Assembly: GCA_037577475.1 (NCBI GenBank)
Contig: JBAGJB010000145.1
Coordinates: forward strand, 1-64,000
Source: Chaunax sp. Z400
Taxonomy: Eukaryota > Chordata > Actinopteri > Lophiiformes > Chaunacidae
Reading direction: 5' to 3'
Length of the DNA stretch: 64,000 nucleotides
The translations under genes were made by a program, and so were the position numbers. The notes under the pieces were generated by a model, which made no database searches, had not been told where the DNA came from, and saw nothing but the letters and a program-made list of their open reading frames with translations. Below, in pieces: positions 11,005 through 24,024 of this stretch. The stretch's first letter is position 1; every line of letters begins with the position of its first letter.

Positions 11005-12016
11005 AAAAAGATTAAGCTAAGGCACTGTGTGAATAGTCAAAATTTCTCTTCAGATTGCTGAAAATAATTTAACTTCAGCCACGGTTATAGTATAGAAAAG
11101 GCCTCAAAGATAATCTTGTTGTTAAATAGCGCTTTTCTATTTTATTAGCTGTTTAATGACCCATTCAGTGCTGTATTCCTATTGGTTGCGCCGTCCCATC
11201 TGTGCACTGAGTCTGTTAACATACAGTGCAGTGTTGAACTCTTTCAGATGTGTTCAGCAGCTCGTCACGTATTTGAGTTAAAGTATTAGTTAAACACGGT
11301 TGTTGCAAGTGGACTGAGCGTGAATGCCAATATAAGTATGTCATTTACTGTTGTTTGCTATTTGTTATGTATTTTAATAGTTTCGGTTGTTTAAAGGTAA
11401 AGGATAATTGTTGTTGTCGCTGTTAATTGAGCTTCGAAACTCCGTGAACGAACATACCGGAAGTGTGTTTTAACAATAAAAGCACTGTGAATGGATAACC
11501 GGAAGTTATGTGATGTTAGCGTTAGCCTAGCTTATCAGCGATAAATGAACTATCGGGGCTGCCGATTGACTCAAGGTGAGGGAGATTGAAGTCTCAGCGG
11601 CACAAAAACACAAGGGATGGAAACTAAGTAAGCATTCTGTACCTAGCAACGGTTGCTATGCTGCAGTTGCTCCTTGGCGTGTTCATGACGTGGCGTGACG
11701 TCATACGCACCCTTTCACACATTGTACTTTGATTTAGAAGGCATATAAAAATCAACTGTCAGTACGTATATGAACAAATCAGCAGATTCGTTCCCAAAGC
11801 AGAAGTTTTTTTTCTGTCCCAGCCAAAGAGACACATCACAACAGACTTAAACTATGGAGTGATGGCTTGCTACAGAAGTTGTAACAAAGGCACCAGTGTC
11901 CAGGACACAGTGGGTACTAACGTAGTATACTGTGTGTGTGTATGCTAGCTTAGAGTCACAACAACACAGTTTTCTGCTGCTTTTCTGTGTATTGCTTGCT
12001 CGCTAGCTGCAGCAAA
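11005..12016 (+). promoter_or_regulatory. Promoter-like cassette P2 (long form)
   Basis: Second copy of the cassette: CRE TGACGTCA at 11696-11703 and TATAAAA at 11744-11750. Unlike P1 it continues past CGCTACA (here TGCTACA, ending 11874) for a further ~142 bp containing a GTGTGTGTG run, before the 35-bp units begin. The ATG at 11861 opens a frame of only 28 codons. P1 and this copy differ by scattered substitutions and small indels. Confidence 0.6.
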
Positions 12017-12464
12017 TGTATTTCAATGGATCGCTCACTCTCTACTTTTATGGATCTCTCGCAACAGCATTTGTATTTCTATGGATTGTTCGCTCACATC
12101 ATTATCTGGATTTCTATTGATCGCCTGCTCACATCATCATTTGTATTTCTTTGGAACTTCTGCTCAGATAAGCATTTGTGTTTCTATTGATTGTTCACTC
12201 ACATCAGCATCTTGATTTCTATGGATCACATTTTCAGATCAGCATTTGTATTTCTATTGATCGTTCGCTTACATCAGCATTTGTATTTCTATGGATCACA
12301 TTTTCAGATCAGCATTTGTATTTCTATTGATTGCCTGCTCAGATCAGCATTTGTATTTCTATGGATCACCTGCTCACATTAGCATCTGGATTTCTGTGGA
12401 TTGTATCCTCCGATCAGCATTTGGATTTGTTTGGATTGCCTTTTCTCATCAGCATTTGTATTTC
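12017..12464 (+). repeat. 35-bp satellite, array A4
   Basis: About 450 bp of 35-bp units between P2 and P3. The first units are irregular (a CTCACTCTCTACTTTTATGG word). P2 plus A4 is about 1.46 kb, the same period as P4-A7 and P5-A8. Confidence 0.93.
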
Positions 12465-13337
12465 AAAAAAATTGAGCAAAGACACTGTGTGAATAGTCAA
12501 AATTTCTCCTCAGATTGCTGAAAATAATTTAACTTCAGCCACAGTTATAGTGTAGAAAAGGCCTCAAAGATAATCTTGTTGTTAAATAGCGCTTTTCTAT
12601 TTTATTAGCTGTTTAATGACCCATTCAGTGCTGTATTCCTATTGGTTGCGCCGTCCCATCTGTGCACTGAGTCTGTTAACATACAGTGCAGTGTTGAACT
12701 CTTTCAGATGTGTTCAGCAGCTCGTCACGTATTTGAGTTAAAGTATTAGTTAAACACGGTTGTTGCAAGTGGACTGAGCGTGAATGCCAATATAAGTGTC
12801 TAATTTACTGTTGTGTTTGCTATTTGTTATGTATTTTAATAGTTTCGGTTGTTTAAAGGTAAAGGATAATTGTTGCTGTCGCTGTTAATTGAGCTTCGAA
12901 ACTCCGTGAACGAACATACCGGAAGTGTGTTTTAACAATAAAAGCAAGGTGAATAGATAACCGGAAGTTATGTGATGTTAGCGTTAGCCTAGCTTAACAG
13001 CGATAAATGAACTATCGGGGCTGCCGATTGACTCAAGGTGAGGGAGATTGAAGTCTCAGCGGCACAAAAACAGAAGGGATGGAAACTAAGTAAGCATTCT
13101 GTACCTAGCAACGGTTGCTATGCTGCAGTTGCTCCTTGGCGTGTTCATGACGTGGCGTGACGTCATACGCACCCTTTCACACATTGTACTTTGATTTAGA
13201 AGGCATATAAAACTCAACTGTCAGTACGTATATGAACAAATCAGCAAATTCGTTCCCAAAGCAGAAGTTTTTTTTTCTGTCCCAGGCAAAGAGACACATC
13301 ACAACAGACTTAAACTATTTAGTGATGGCTCGCTACA
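12465..13337 (+). promoter_or_regulatory. Promoter-like cassette P3 (truncated form)
   Basis: CRE at 13158-13165 and TATAAAA at 13206-13212. It ends at the same CGCTACA breakpoint as P1 and P6. It shares diagnostic bases with P6, such as AAGCAAGGTGAATAGATAAC and AGCAAATTCG. The start cluster is altered (TATTTAGTGATGG), losing the first ATG. Confidence 0.6.
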
Positions 13338-16300
13338 TTTTTTGTTGATCACCTAATCACATCAGCATCTAAATGTCCATTGATCGCCTGCACAGATCAG
13401 CATTTGTTTTTCTATTGATCGTTCACACATATCAGCATCTGTATTTTTTTTGGATCGCCTGCTAACATCAGCATTTTTATTTCTATAGATTGTCTGTTTG
13501 CATCAGAAAAATCAGGCCTTGATTTCTATTGATCATGCCTCACATCAACATCTGGATTTCTATGGACCGCCTTCTCACATCACTATTTGGATTCCTATTG
13601 ATCACCTGCTCACATCAGCATTTGTATTTCTATTGATCGTTCGCTCGCATCAGCATTTGGATTTCTATTGATCACCTGCTCACATCAGCAATTTTATTTC
13701 TATTGATCGTTCGCTCACATCAGCATTTGTATTTTTATGGATCACCTGCTCGCGTCAGCATTTGGATTTCTATTGATCGTTTGCTCACATCAGGCCTCAA
13801 TTTCTATTGATCACCTGCTCACATCAGCAATTTTATTTCTCTTGATCGTTCGCTCACATCAGCATCTGGATTTCTTTGGATCGCCTGCTCACATCAGCAT
13901 TTTTATTTCTATAGATTGTCTGTTTGCATCAAAAAAATCAGGCCTTGATTTCTATTGATCATTCCCTCACATCAACATCTGGATTTCTATGGACCGCCTT
14001 CTCACATCACTATTTGGATTCCTATTGATCACCTGCTCACATCAGCATTTGTATTTCTATTGATCGTTCGCTCGCATCAGCATTTGGATTTCTATTGATC
14101 ACCTGCTCACATCAGCAATTTTATTTCTATTGATCGTTCGCTCACATCAGCATTTGTATTTTTATGGATCACCTGCTCGCGTCAGCATTTGGATTTCTAT
14201 TGATCGTTTGCTCACATCAGGCCTCAATTTCTATTGATCACCTGCTCACATCAGCAATTTTATTTCTATTGATCGTTCGCTCACATCAGCATCTGGATTT
14301 CTATGGATCGCCTGCTCACATCACTATTTGGATTCCTATTGATCACCTGCTCACATCAGAATTTGTTTTTCTATTGATCACCTGCTCACAACAGCATCTA
14401 GTTTTCTATTGATCGTTCACTCACATCAGCATCTGTATTTTTTATGATCACCTGCTAACATCAGCATTTTTATTTCTATAAATTAACTGTTTGCATCAGA
14501 AACATCAGGCCTTGATTTCTATTGATCGTTTGCTCACCTGAGCATCTGGATTTCTATTGATCGCCTGCACAGATCAGCATTTGTTTTTCTATTGATCGTT
14601 CACTCACATCAGCATTTGGATTTCTATTGATCGTTCGCTCGCATCAGCATTTGTATTTCTATTGATCGTTTGCTCGCATCAGCATTTGTATTTCTATTGA
14701 TTGTTCGCTCGCAACAGAATTTGTATTTCTATCGATCGTTCGCTATTATCAGCATTTGTATTTCTATTGATCGTTCGTTCGCATCATCCTTTGTATTTCT
14801 ATTGATCGTTCACTCACATCAGCATCTGTATTTTTTATGGATCGCCTGCTAACATCAGCATTTTTATTTCTATAGATTGACTGTTTGCATCAGAAACATC
14901 AGGCCTTGATTTCTATTGATCATTCGCCCACATCAGCATCTGGATTCCTATTGATCACCTGCTCACAACAGCATCTACTTTTCTATTGATCGTTCACTCA
15001 CATCAGCACCTGTATTTTTTATGGATCACCTGCTAACATCAGCATTTTTATTTCTATAGATTGACTGTTTGCATCAGAAACATCAGGCCTTGATTTCTAT
15101 TGATCTTTCGCTCACCTGAGCATCTGGATTTCTATGGATTGACTGCTCAGATCAACAATTGTATTTCTATAAATCGCCTGCTCAGATCAGCGTTTGAATT
15201 TTTGTTGATCACCTAATCACATCAGCATCTGAATTTCTATTGATCGCCTGCACAGATCAGCATTTGTTTTACTATTGATCGTTCACTCACATCAGCACCT
15301 GTATTTTTTATGGATCACCTGCTAACATCAGCATTTTTATTTCTATAGATTGACTGTTTGCATCAGAAACATCAGGCCTTGATTTCTATTGATCATTCCC
15401 TCACATCAACATCTGGATTTCTATGGACCGCCTGCTCACATCACTATTTGGATTCCTATTGATCACCTGCTCACATCAGCATTTGTTTTTCTATTGATCA
15501 CCTGCTCACAACAGCATCTAGTTTTCTATTGATCGTTCACTCACATCAGCATCTGTATTTTTTATGATCACCTGCTAACATCAGCATTTTTATTTCTATA
15601 GATTGACTGTTTGCATCAGAAACATCAGGCCTTGATTTCTATTGATCGTTTGCTCACCTGAGCATCTGGATTTCTATTGATCGCCTGCACAGATCAGCAT
15701 TTGTTTTTCTATTGATCGTTCACTCACATCAGCATCTGCATTTTTTTTGGATCGCCTGCTAACATCAGCATTTTTATTTCTATAGATTGTCTGTTTGCAT
15801 CGGAAACATCAGGCCTTGATTTCTATTGATCATTCCCTCACATCAACATCTGGATTTCTATGGACCGCCTGCTCACATCACTATTTGGATACCTATAGAT
15901 CACCTGCTCACATCAGCATTTGTATTTCTATTGATTGTTTGCTCGCATCAGAATTTGTATTTCTATCGATCGTTCGCTATCATCAGCATTTGTATTTCTA
16001 TTGATCGTTCGTTCGCATCATCCTTTGTATTTCTATTGATCGTTCACTCACATCAGCATCTGTATTTTTTATGGATCACCAGCTAACATCAGCATTTTTA
16101 TTTCTATAGATTGACTGTTTGCATCAGAAACATCAGGCCTTGATTTCTATTGATCCTTCGCTCACCTGAGCATCTGGATTTCTATGGATTGCCTGCTGAG
16201 ATCAACATTTGTATTTCTATTAATCGCCTGCTCAGATCAGCGTTTGAATTTTTGTTGATCACCTAATCACATCAGCATCTGAATTTCTATTGATCGCCTG

Positions 16301-18140
16301 CACAGATCAGCATTTGTTTTACTATTGATCGTTCACTCACATCAGCATCTGTATTTTTTATGGATCGCCTGCTAACATCAGCATTTTTATTTCTATAGAT
16401 TGTCTGTTTGCATCAGAAACATCAGGCCTTGATTTCTATTGATCATTCCCTCACATCAACATCTGGATTTCTATGGACCGCCTGCTCACATCACTATTTG
16501 GATTCCTATTGATCACCTGCTCACATCAGCATTTGTTTTTCTATTGATCACCTGCTCAAAACAGCATCTAGTTTTCTATTGATCGTTCACTCACATCAGC
16601 ATCTGTATTTTTTATGATCACCTGCTAACATCAGCATTTTTATTTCTATAGATTGACTGTTTGCATCAGAAACATCAGGCCTTGATTTCTATTGATCATT
16701 CCCTCACATCAACATCTGGATTTCTATGGACCGCCTGCTCACATCACTATTTGGATTCCTATTGATCACCTGCTCACATCAGCATTTGTATTTCTATTGA
16801 TCGTTCGCTCGCATCAGCATTTGTATTTCTATTGATCGTTTGCTCACATCAGGCCTCGATTTCTATTGATCACCTGCTCACATCAGCAATTTTATTTCTT
16901 TTGATCGTTCGCTCACATCAGCATCTGGATTTCTTTGGATCGCCTGCTCACATCAGCATTTTTATTTCTATTGATCGTTCGCTCACATCAGCATTTGTAT
17001 TTTTATGGATCACCTGCTTGCATCAGCATTTGGATTTCTATTGATCGTTTGCTCACATCAGGCCTGGATTTCTATTGATCACCTGCTCACATCAGCAATT
17101 TTATTTCTATTGATCATTCCCTCACATCAACATCTGGATTTCTATGGACCGCCTGCTCACATCACTATTTGGATTCCTATTGATCACCTGCTCACATCAG
17201 CATTTGTATTTCTATTGATCGTTCGCTCGCATCAGCATTTGGATTTCTATTGATCACCTGATCACATCAGCAATTTTATTTCTATTGATCTTTCGCTCAC
17301 ATCAGCATTTGTATTTTTATGGATCACCTGCTTGCATCAGCATTTGGATTTCTATTGATCGTTTGCTCACATCAGGCCTCGATTTCTATTGATCACCTGC
17401 TCACATCAGCAATTTTATTTCTATTGATCGTTCGCTCACATCAGCATCTGGATTTCTATGGATCGCCTGCTCACATCAGCATTTGTATTTCTATAGATCG
17501 CCTGCTCAGATCAGCATTTGTATTTTTTTGGATCACCTGCTTTCATCAGCATTTGGATTTCTATTGATCATTCCCCTGCATCAGCATTTGTATTTCTATT
17601 GATCATTCGCTCACATCAGCATTTGTATTTCCATTGATCGTTCGCTCGCATCATCCTTTGTATTTCAATTGATCGTTCACTCACATCAGCATCTGTATTT
17701 TTTATGGATCGCCTGCTAACATCAGCATTTTTATTTCTGTAGATTGACTGTTTGCATCAGAAACATCAGGCCTTGATTTCTATTGATCATTCCCTCACAT
17801 CAACATCTGGATTTCTATGGACCGCCTGCTCACATCACTATTTGGATTCCTATTGATCACCTGCTCACATCAGCATTTGTATTTCTACTGATCGTTCGCT
17901 CGCCTCAGCATCTGTATTTCTATTGATCGTTCGCTCCCATCAGCTTTTTTATTTCTATTGATCGTTCGCTCACCTGAGCATCTGGATTTCTATGGATTGC
18001 CTGCTCAGATCAACATTTGTATTTCTATTAATCGCCTGCTCAGATCAGCGTTTGAATTTTTGTTGATCACCTAATCACATCAGCATATGAATTTCTATTG
18101 ATCGCCTGCACAGATCAGCATTTGTTTTTCTATTGATCGT
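13338..18140 (+). repeat. 35-bp satellite, array A5
   Basis: About 4.8 kb of 35-bp units after P3. It is rich in the longer variant unit containing CATCAGGCCTTGATTTC, which recurs every few hundred bases and marks a higher-order pattern. Its last ~1.3 kb (from about 16826) is the duplicate of A2. It has two more 35-bp units near 17550-17620 than A2. Confidence 0.95.
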
Positions 18141-20911
18141 ACATACAACATAAGACATTACACATACAACATAACACATAACACGTAAAATATAACACAA
18201 CACATAAAACATAGCACATGACACATACAACATAAAATAAAAAACATAACACAGAACACATAAAACGTAACATATACAACATAAGACATAACACATACAA
18301 TATAAGGCATAACACAACATAACACATAACACAAAAAACATAACACATAAGACATCAGACATACAACATAACACATAACACATAAAACATCACACATAAG
18401 ATATAACACAAACATAAAACATAACATACAACATAAGATTTAACACATAACACATACGACATAACACATAACACATAAAACATAACACATAACACATAAA
18501 ACATAACACATACAACATAAGACATAACACATATAACATTACACATAACACATAAGATACAACACAAATATAAAACAAAAAACATAACACATACAACATA
18601 AGAATTAACACATTCGACATAACACATACGCCATAAAACATAACACATACAACATAAGAATTAACACATACAACATAACACAATACATAAAACATAACAC
18701 ATAAGACATAACACATATAACATTACACATAAGACATAACAGATAAGATATAACACATAAATATAAAACGAAAAACATAACACATAACACATACGACATA
18801 ACACATAACACATAAAACATAACACATAACACATAACACATACAACATAAGAATTAACACATATAACATTACACATACGACATAACACATAAAACATAAC
18901 ACATAAGACATAACACATATAACATAAGATATAACACATATAACATAACACATAAGACATAACACATACAACATAAGACATAACACATATAACATAACAC
19001 ATAAGACATAACACAAACAACATAACAAATAACACATACAACATAACACATACAGCATAACAAATAAGACATAACACATAAGACATAACACATACAACAT
19101 AAAACATAACACATACAACTAAACACATAAAACATAACACATAAGACATAACACATACAACATAACATAACACATACAACATAACACATAAGACATAACA
19201 CATACAACATAAGACATAACACATACAACATAAGACATAACACATACAACATAAGACATAACACATACAACATAACACATACAACATAACACACAAGACA
19301 TAACACATATACACATAACACATAAAACATAAAACAAAAAACATTAGACATAAGACATTGCACATACAATTTAACACATAAAACATAAGACATAACACAT
19401 AAAACATAAAAGAAAAAACATAAGACATAACACATTGCACATAAAACATAACACTTAAAACATAACACACACAACATAAGACATAACACATACAACATAA
19501 CACATAAAACATGACACATAAGACATAACACATAAGACATAACACAATAATAATAATAATAATAATAATAATGATACCTTTATTAGTCCCACATGGGGAA
19601 ATTCTTTCTCTGCATTTGACCCATCCCTGAGGAGCAGTGGGCTGCCACTACATGCGGCGCCCGGGGAGCAAATTGGGGTTCAGTATCTTGCTCAAGGATA
19701 CTTCAACTTGTGGACTTGCAGGGGCTGAGGATCGAACCACCGACCTTTTGTTCCGTGAACGACCGCTCTACCCCCTGAGCCACAGCCGCCCCTTAATACA
19801 TAAAACATAACACATAAGACATAACACATACAACATAAGAATTAACACATACAACATAACACATAACACATAAAACACAACACAGACAACATAAGACATA
19901 ACACATAAAACATAACACATAAGACATCACACAAACAACATAACAAATAACACATACAACATAAGACATAAGACATAACATATACAACATAACACATAAA
20001 ACATAACACATAAGACAGAACACACAACATAATACATAACACATAAAACATATCATACAAGATATAACACATACAACATAACACATAAAACTCAACACAA
20101 AAAACATAAGACATAAGACATTGCACATACAACATAACACATAAAACATAGGACATAACACATAAAACATAACACATACAACATAAAACATAACACATAC
20201 AACATAAGAATTAACACATACAACATAAGACATAACACATAACACACAAGTCATAACACATAACAATTAACACATAAGACATAACACATACATCTAAACA
20301 CATAACACATGCAACATAAGACATAACACATACAACATAACAGACAAGACATAACACATATACACATAACACATAAAACATAAAACAAAAAACATAAGAC
20401 ATAAGACATTGCACATACAACATAACACATAAAACATAAGACATAACACATAAAACATAAAAGAAAAAACATAAGACATAAGACATTGCACATACAACAT
20501 AACACATACAACATAACACACAAGACATAACACATAAAACATAACACATAAAACATAACACATACAACATAACACATAACACATAAAACAAAAGAAAAAA
20601 CATAAGACATAAGACATTGCACATACAACATAACATAAAACATAAGACATAACACATAAAACATAACACTTAAAACATAACACATACAACATAAGACAAC
20701 ACATACAACATAAGACATAACACATACAACATAAAACATAACACACACAACATAAGACATAACACATACAACATAAGACATAACACATAAAACATAACAC
20801 ATAAGACATAACACATACAACATAACACAATACATAAAACATAACACATAAGACATAACACATACAACATAAAACATAACACAGACAACATAAGAATTAA
20901 CACATACATAC
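18141..20911 (+). repeat. Heptanucleotide satellite, array H2
   Basis: Duplicate of H1 with the same left and right junctions, interrupted by a SINE at 19546-19794. Without the SINE it is close to H1 in length. Minus-strand open frames here (up to 294 codons) are by-products of the 7-bp unit. Confidence 0.95.
19546..19794 (-). mobile_element. tRNA-derived SINE inserted in H2
   Basis: On the minus strand the head reads GGGGCGGCTGTGGCTCAGG, with an A-box-like stretch at 19765-19782 and a B box GGTTCGATCC at 19729-19738. A LINE-like 3' end (GGGACTAATAAAGGTATC) and an (ATT)n tail complete it. Box A, box B and tail make it a complete-looking SINE. The homologous spot in H1 (around 9710-9713) is empty. 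The right flank AATA matches that empty site; the left AATA merges with the tail, so the target duplication is short and ambiguous. It is the only clear dispersed transposon inside the 48-kb satellite locus. Confidence 0.88.
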
Positions 20912-21103
20912 ATCAGCATTTGTATTTCTATTAATCGCCTGCTCAGATCAGCATTTGTATTTCTATTAATCGCCTGCTCAAATCAGCACCTGGATTTCTA
21001 TGGATCACCTGCTCACATTAGCATCTGGATTTCTGTGGATTGCATCCTCCAATCAGCATTTGGATTTGTGTGGATTGCCTTTTCGCATCAGCATTTGTAT
21101 TTC
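20912..21103 (+). repeat. 35-bp satellite, array A6
   Basis: Duplicate of A3, linking H2 to P4. Confidence 0.93.
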
Positions 21104-22113
21104 AAAAAGATTAAGCTAAGGCACTGTGTGAATAGTCAAAATTTCTCTTCAGATTGCTGAAAATAATTTAACTTCAGCCACGGTTATAGTATAGAAAAGG
21201 CCTCAAAGATAATCTTGTTGTTAAATAGCGCTTTTCTATTTTATTAGCTGTTTAATGACCCAATCAGTGCTGTATTCCTATTGGTTGCGCCGTCCCATCT
21301 GTGCACTGAGTCTGTTAACATACAGTGCAGTGTTGAACTCTTTCAGATGTGTTCAGCACTCGTCACGTATTTGAGTTAAAGTATTAGTTAAACACGGTTG
21401 TTGCAAGTGGACTGAGCGTGAATGCCAATATAAGTATGTCATTTACTGTTGTTTGCTATTTGTTATGTATTTTAATAGTTTCGGTTGTTTAAAGGTAAAG
21501 GATAATTGTTGTTGTCGCTGTTAATTGAGCTTCGAAACTCCGTGAACGAACATACCGGAAGTGTGTTTTAACAATAAAAGCACTGTGAATGGATAACCGG
21601 AAGTTATGTGATGTTAGCGTTAGCCTAGCTTATCAGCGATAAATGAACTATCGGGGCTGCCGATTGACTCAAGGTGAGGGAGATTGAAGTCTCAGCGGCA
21701 CAAAAACAGAAGGGATGGAAACTAAGTAAGCATTCTGTACCTAGCAACGGTTGCTATGCTGCAGTTGCTCCTTGGCGTGTTCATGACGTGGCGTGACGTC
21801 ATACGCACCCTTTCACACATTGTACTTTGATTTAGAAGGCATATAAAAATCAACTGTCAGTACGTATATGAACAAATCAGCAGATTCGTTCCCAAAGCAG
21901 AAGTTTTTTTTCTGTCCCAGCCAAAGAGACACATCACAACAGACTTAAACTATGGAGTGATGGCTCGCTACAGAAGTTGTAACAAAGGCACCAGGGTCCA
22001 GGACACAGTGGGTACTAACGTAGTATACTGTGTGTGTGTATGCTAGCTTAGAGTCACAACAACACAGTTTTCTGCTGCTTTTCTGTGTATTGCTTGCTCG
22101 CTAGCTGCAGCAA
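21104..22113 (+). promoter_or_regulatory. Promoter-like cassette P4 (long form)
   Basis: CRE at 21794-21801, TATAAAA at 21842-21848. It corresponds to P2 and keeps the ~142-bp extension. It has a one-base deletion relative to P2 near 21358 (CAGCACTCG). The ATG before GCTCGCTACAGA opens a 28-codon frame. Confidence 0.6.
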
Positions 22114-22562
22114 ATGTATCTCAATGGATCGCTCACTCTCTACTTTTATGGATCTCTCGCAACAGCATTTGTATTTCTATGGATTGTTCGCTCACATCAT
22201 TATCTGGATTTCTATTGATCGCCTGCTCACATCATCATTTGTATTTCTTTGGAACTTCTGCTCAGATAAGCATTTGTGTTTCTATTGATTGTTCACTCAC
22301 ATCAGCATCTTGATTTCTATGGATCACATTTTCAGATCAGCATTTGTATTTCTATTGATCGTTCGCTTACATCAGCATTTGTATTTCTATGGATCACATT
22401 TTCAGATCAGCATTTGTATTTCTATTGATTGCCTGCTCAGATCAGCATTTGTATTTCTATGGATCACCTGCTCACATTAGCATCTGGATTTCTGTGGATT
22501 GTATCCTCCGATCAGCATTTGGATTTGTTTGGATTGCCTTTTCTCATCAGCATTTGTATTTC
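22114..22562 (+). repeat. 35-bp satellite, array A7
   Basis: About 450 bp of 35-bp units between P4 and P5; same structure as A4 and A8. Confidence 0.93.
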
Positions 22563-23575
22563 AAAAAAATTGAGCAAAGACACTGTGTGAATAGTCAAAA
22601 TTTCTCCTCAGATTGCTGAAAATAATTTAACTTCAGCCACAGTTATAGTGTAGAAAAGGCCTCAAAGATAATCTTGTTGTTAAATAGCCCTTTTCTATTT
22701 TATTAGCTGTTTAATGACCCATTCAGTGCTGTATTCCTATTGGTTGCGCCGTCCCATCTGTGCACTGAGTCTGTTAACATACAGTGCAGTGTTGAACTCT
22801 TTCAGATGTGTTCAGCAGCTCGTCACGTATTTGAGTTAAAGTATTAGTTAAACACGGTTGTTGCAAGTGGACTGAGCGTGAATGCCAATATAAGTGTCTA
22901 ATTTACTGTTGTGTTTGCTATTTGTTATGTATTTTAATAGTTTCGGTTGTTTAAAGGTAAAGGATAATTGTTGCTGTCGCTGTTAATTGAGCTTCGAAAC
23001 TCCGTGAACGAACATACCGGAAGTGTGTTTTAACAATAAAAGCAAGGTGAATAGATAACCGGAAGTTATGTGATGTTAGCGTTAGCCTAGCTTAACAGCG
23101 ATAAATGAACTATCGGGGCTGCCGATTGACTCAAGGTGAGGGAGATTGAAGTCTCAGCGGCACAAAAACAGAAGGGATGGAAACTAAGTAAGCATTCTGT
23201 ACCTAGCAACGGTTGCTATGCTGCAGTTGCTCCTTGGCGTGTTCATGACGTGGCGTGACGTCATACGCACCCTTTCACACATTGTACTTTGATTTAGAAG
23301 GCATATAAAAATCAACTGTCAGTACGTATATGAACAAATCAGCAGATTCGTTCCCAAAGCAGAAGTTTTTTTTCTGTCCCAGCCAAAGAGACACATCACA
23401 ACAGACTTAAACTATGGAGTGATGGCTCGCTACAGAAGTTGTAACAAAGGCACCAGGGTCCAGGACACAGTGGGTACTAACGTAGTATACTGTGTGTGTG
23501 TATGCTAGCTTAGAGTCACAACAACACAGTTTTCTGCTGCTTTTCTGTGTATTGCTTGCTCGCTAGCTGCAGCAA
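22563..23575 (+). promoter_or_regulatory. Promoter-like cassette P5 (long form, hybrid)
   Basis: CRE at 23256-23263, TATAAAA at 23304-23310. Its first part carries P3/P6-type bases (AAGCAAGGTGAATAGATAAC, CTTAACAGCG near 23091) and its last part P4-type bases (TATAAAAATCAACTG, CAGATTCG, CAGCCAAAGAG, CACCAGGGTCC). It is best explained as a crossover product with the switch between about 23100 and 23304. Confidence 0.6.
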
Positions 23576-24024
23576 ATGTATCTCAATGGATCGCTCACTC
23601 TCTACTTTTATGGATCTCTCGCAACAGCATTTGTATTTCTATGGATTGTTCGCTCACATCATTATCTGGATTTCTATTGATCGCCTGCTCACATCATCAT
23701 TTGTATTTCTTTGGAACTTCTGCTCAGATAAGCATTTGTGTTTCTATTGATTGTTCACTCACATCAGCATCTTGATTTCTATGGATCACATTTTCAGATC
23801 AGCATTTGTATTTCTATTGATCGTTCGCTTACATCAGCATTTGTATTTCTATGGATCACATTTTCAGATCAGCATTTGTATTTCTATTGATTGCCTGCTC
23901 AGATCAGCATTTGTATTTCTATGGATCACCTGCTCACATTAGCATCTGGATTTCTGTGGATTGTATCCTCCGATCAGCATTTGGATTTGTTTGGATTGCC
24001 TTTTCTCATCAGCATTTGTATTTC
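23576..24024 (+). repeat. 35-bp satellite, array A8
   Basis: About 450 bp of 35-bp units, seemingly identical to A7. Spacing A7 to A8 is exactly 1462 bp. Confidence 0.93.

Larger units (their letters stand above)
7060..13337 (+). repeat. Block D, left copy of a ~6-kb duplication
   Basis: The sequence from within A2 through H1, A3, P2, A4 and P3 recurs from about 16826, with an offset that starts at 9766 and ends at 10098. Differences are mostly whole repeat units and one SINE. P3 at the end corresponds to P6 of the right copy, which has one additional P-A unit. Confidence 0.9.

Noticed and set aside
21966..22055. Protamine-like start (MARYRS) after the CRE-TATA promoter
   Set aside because: After the first six residues there is no arginine-rich stretch; the frame stops after 28 codons and is cut in half of the cassettes.
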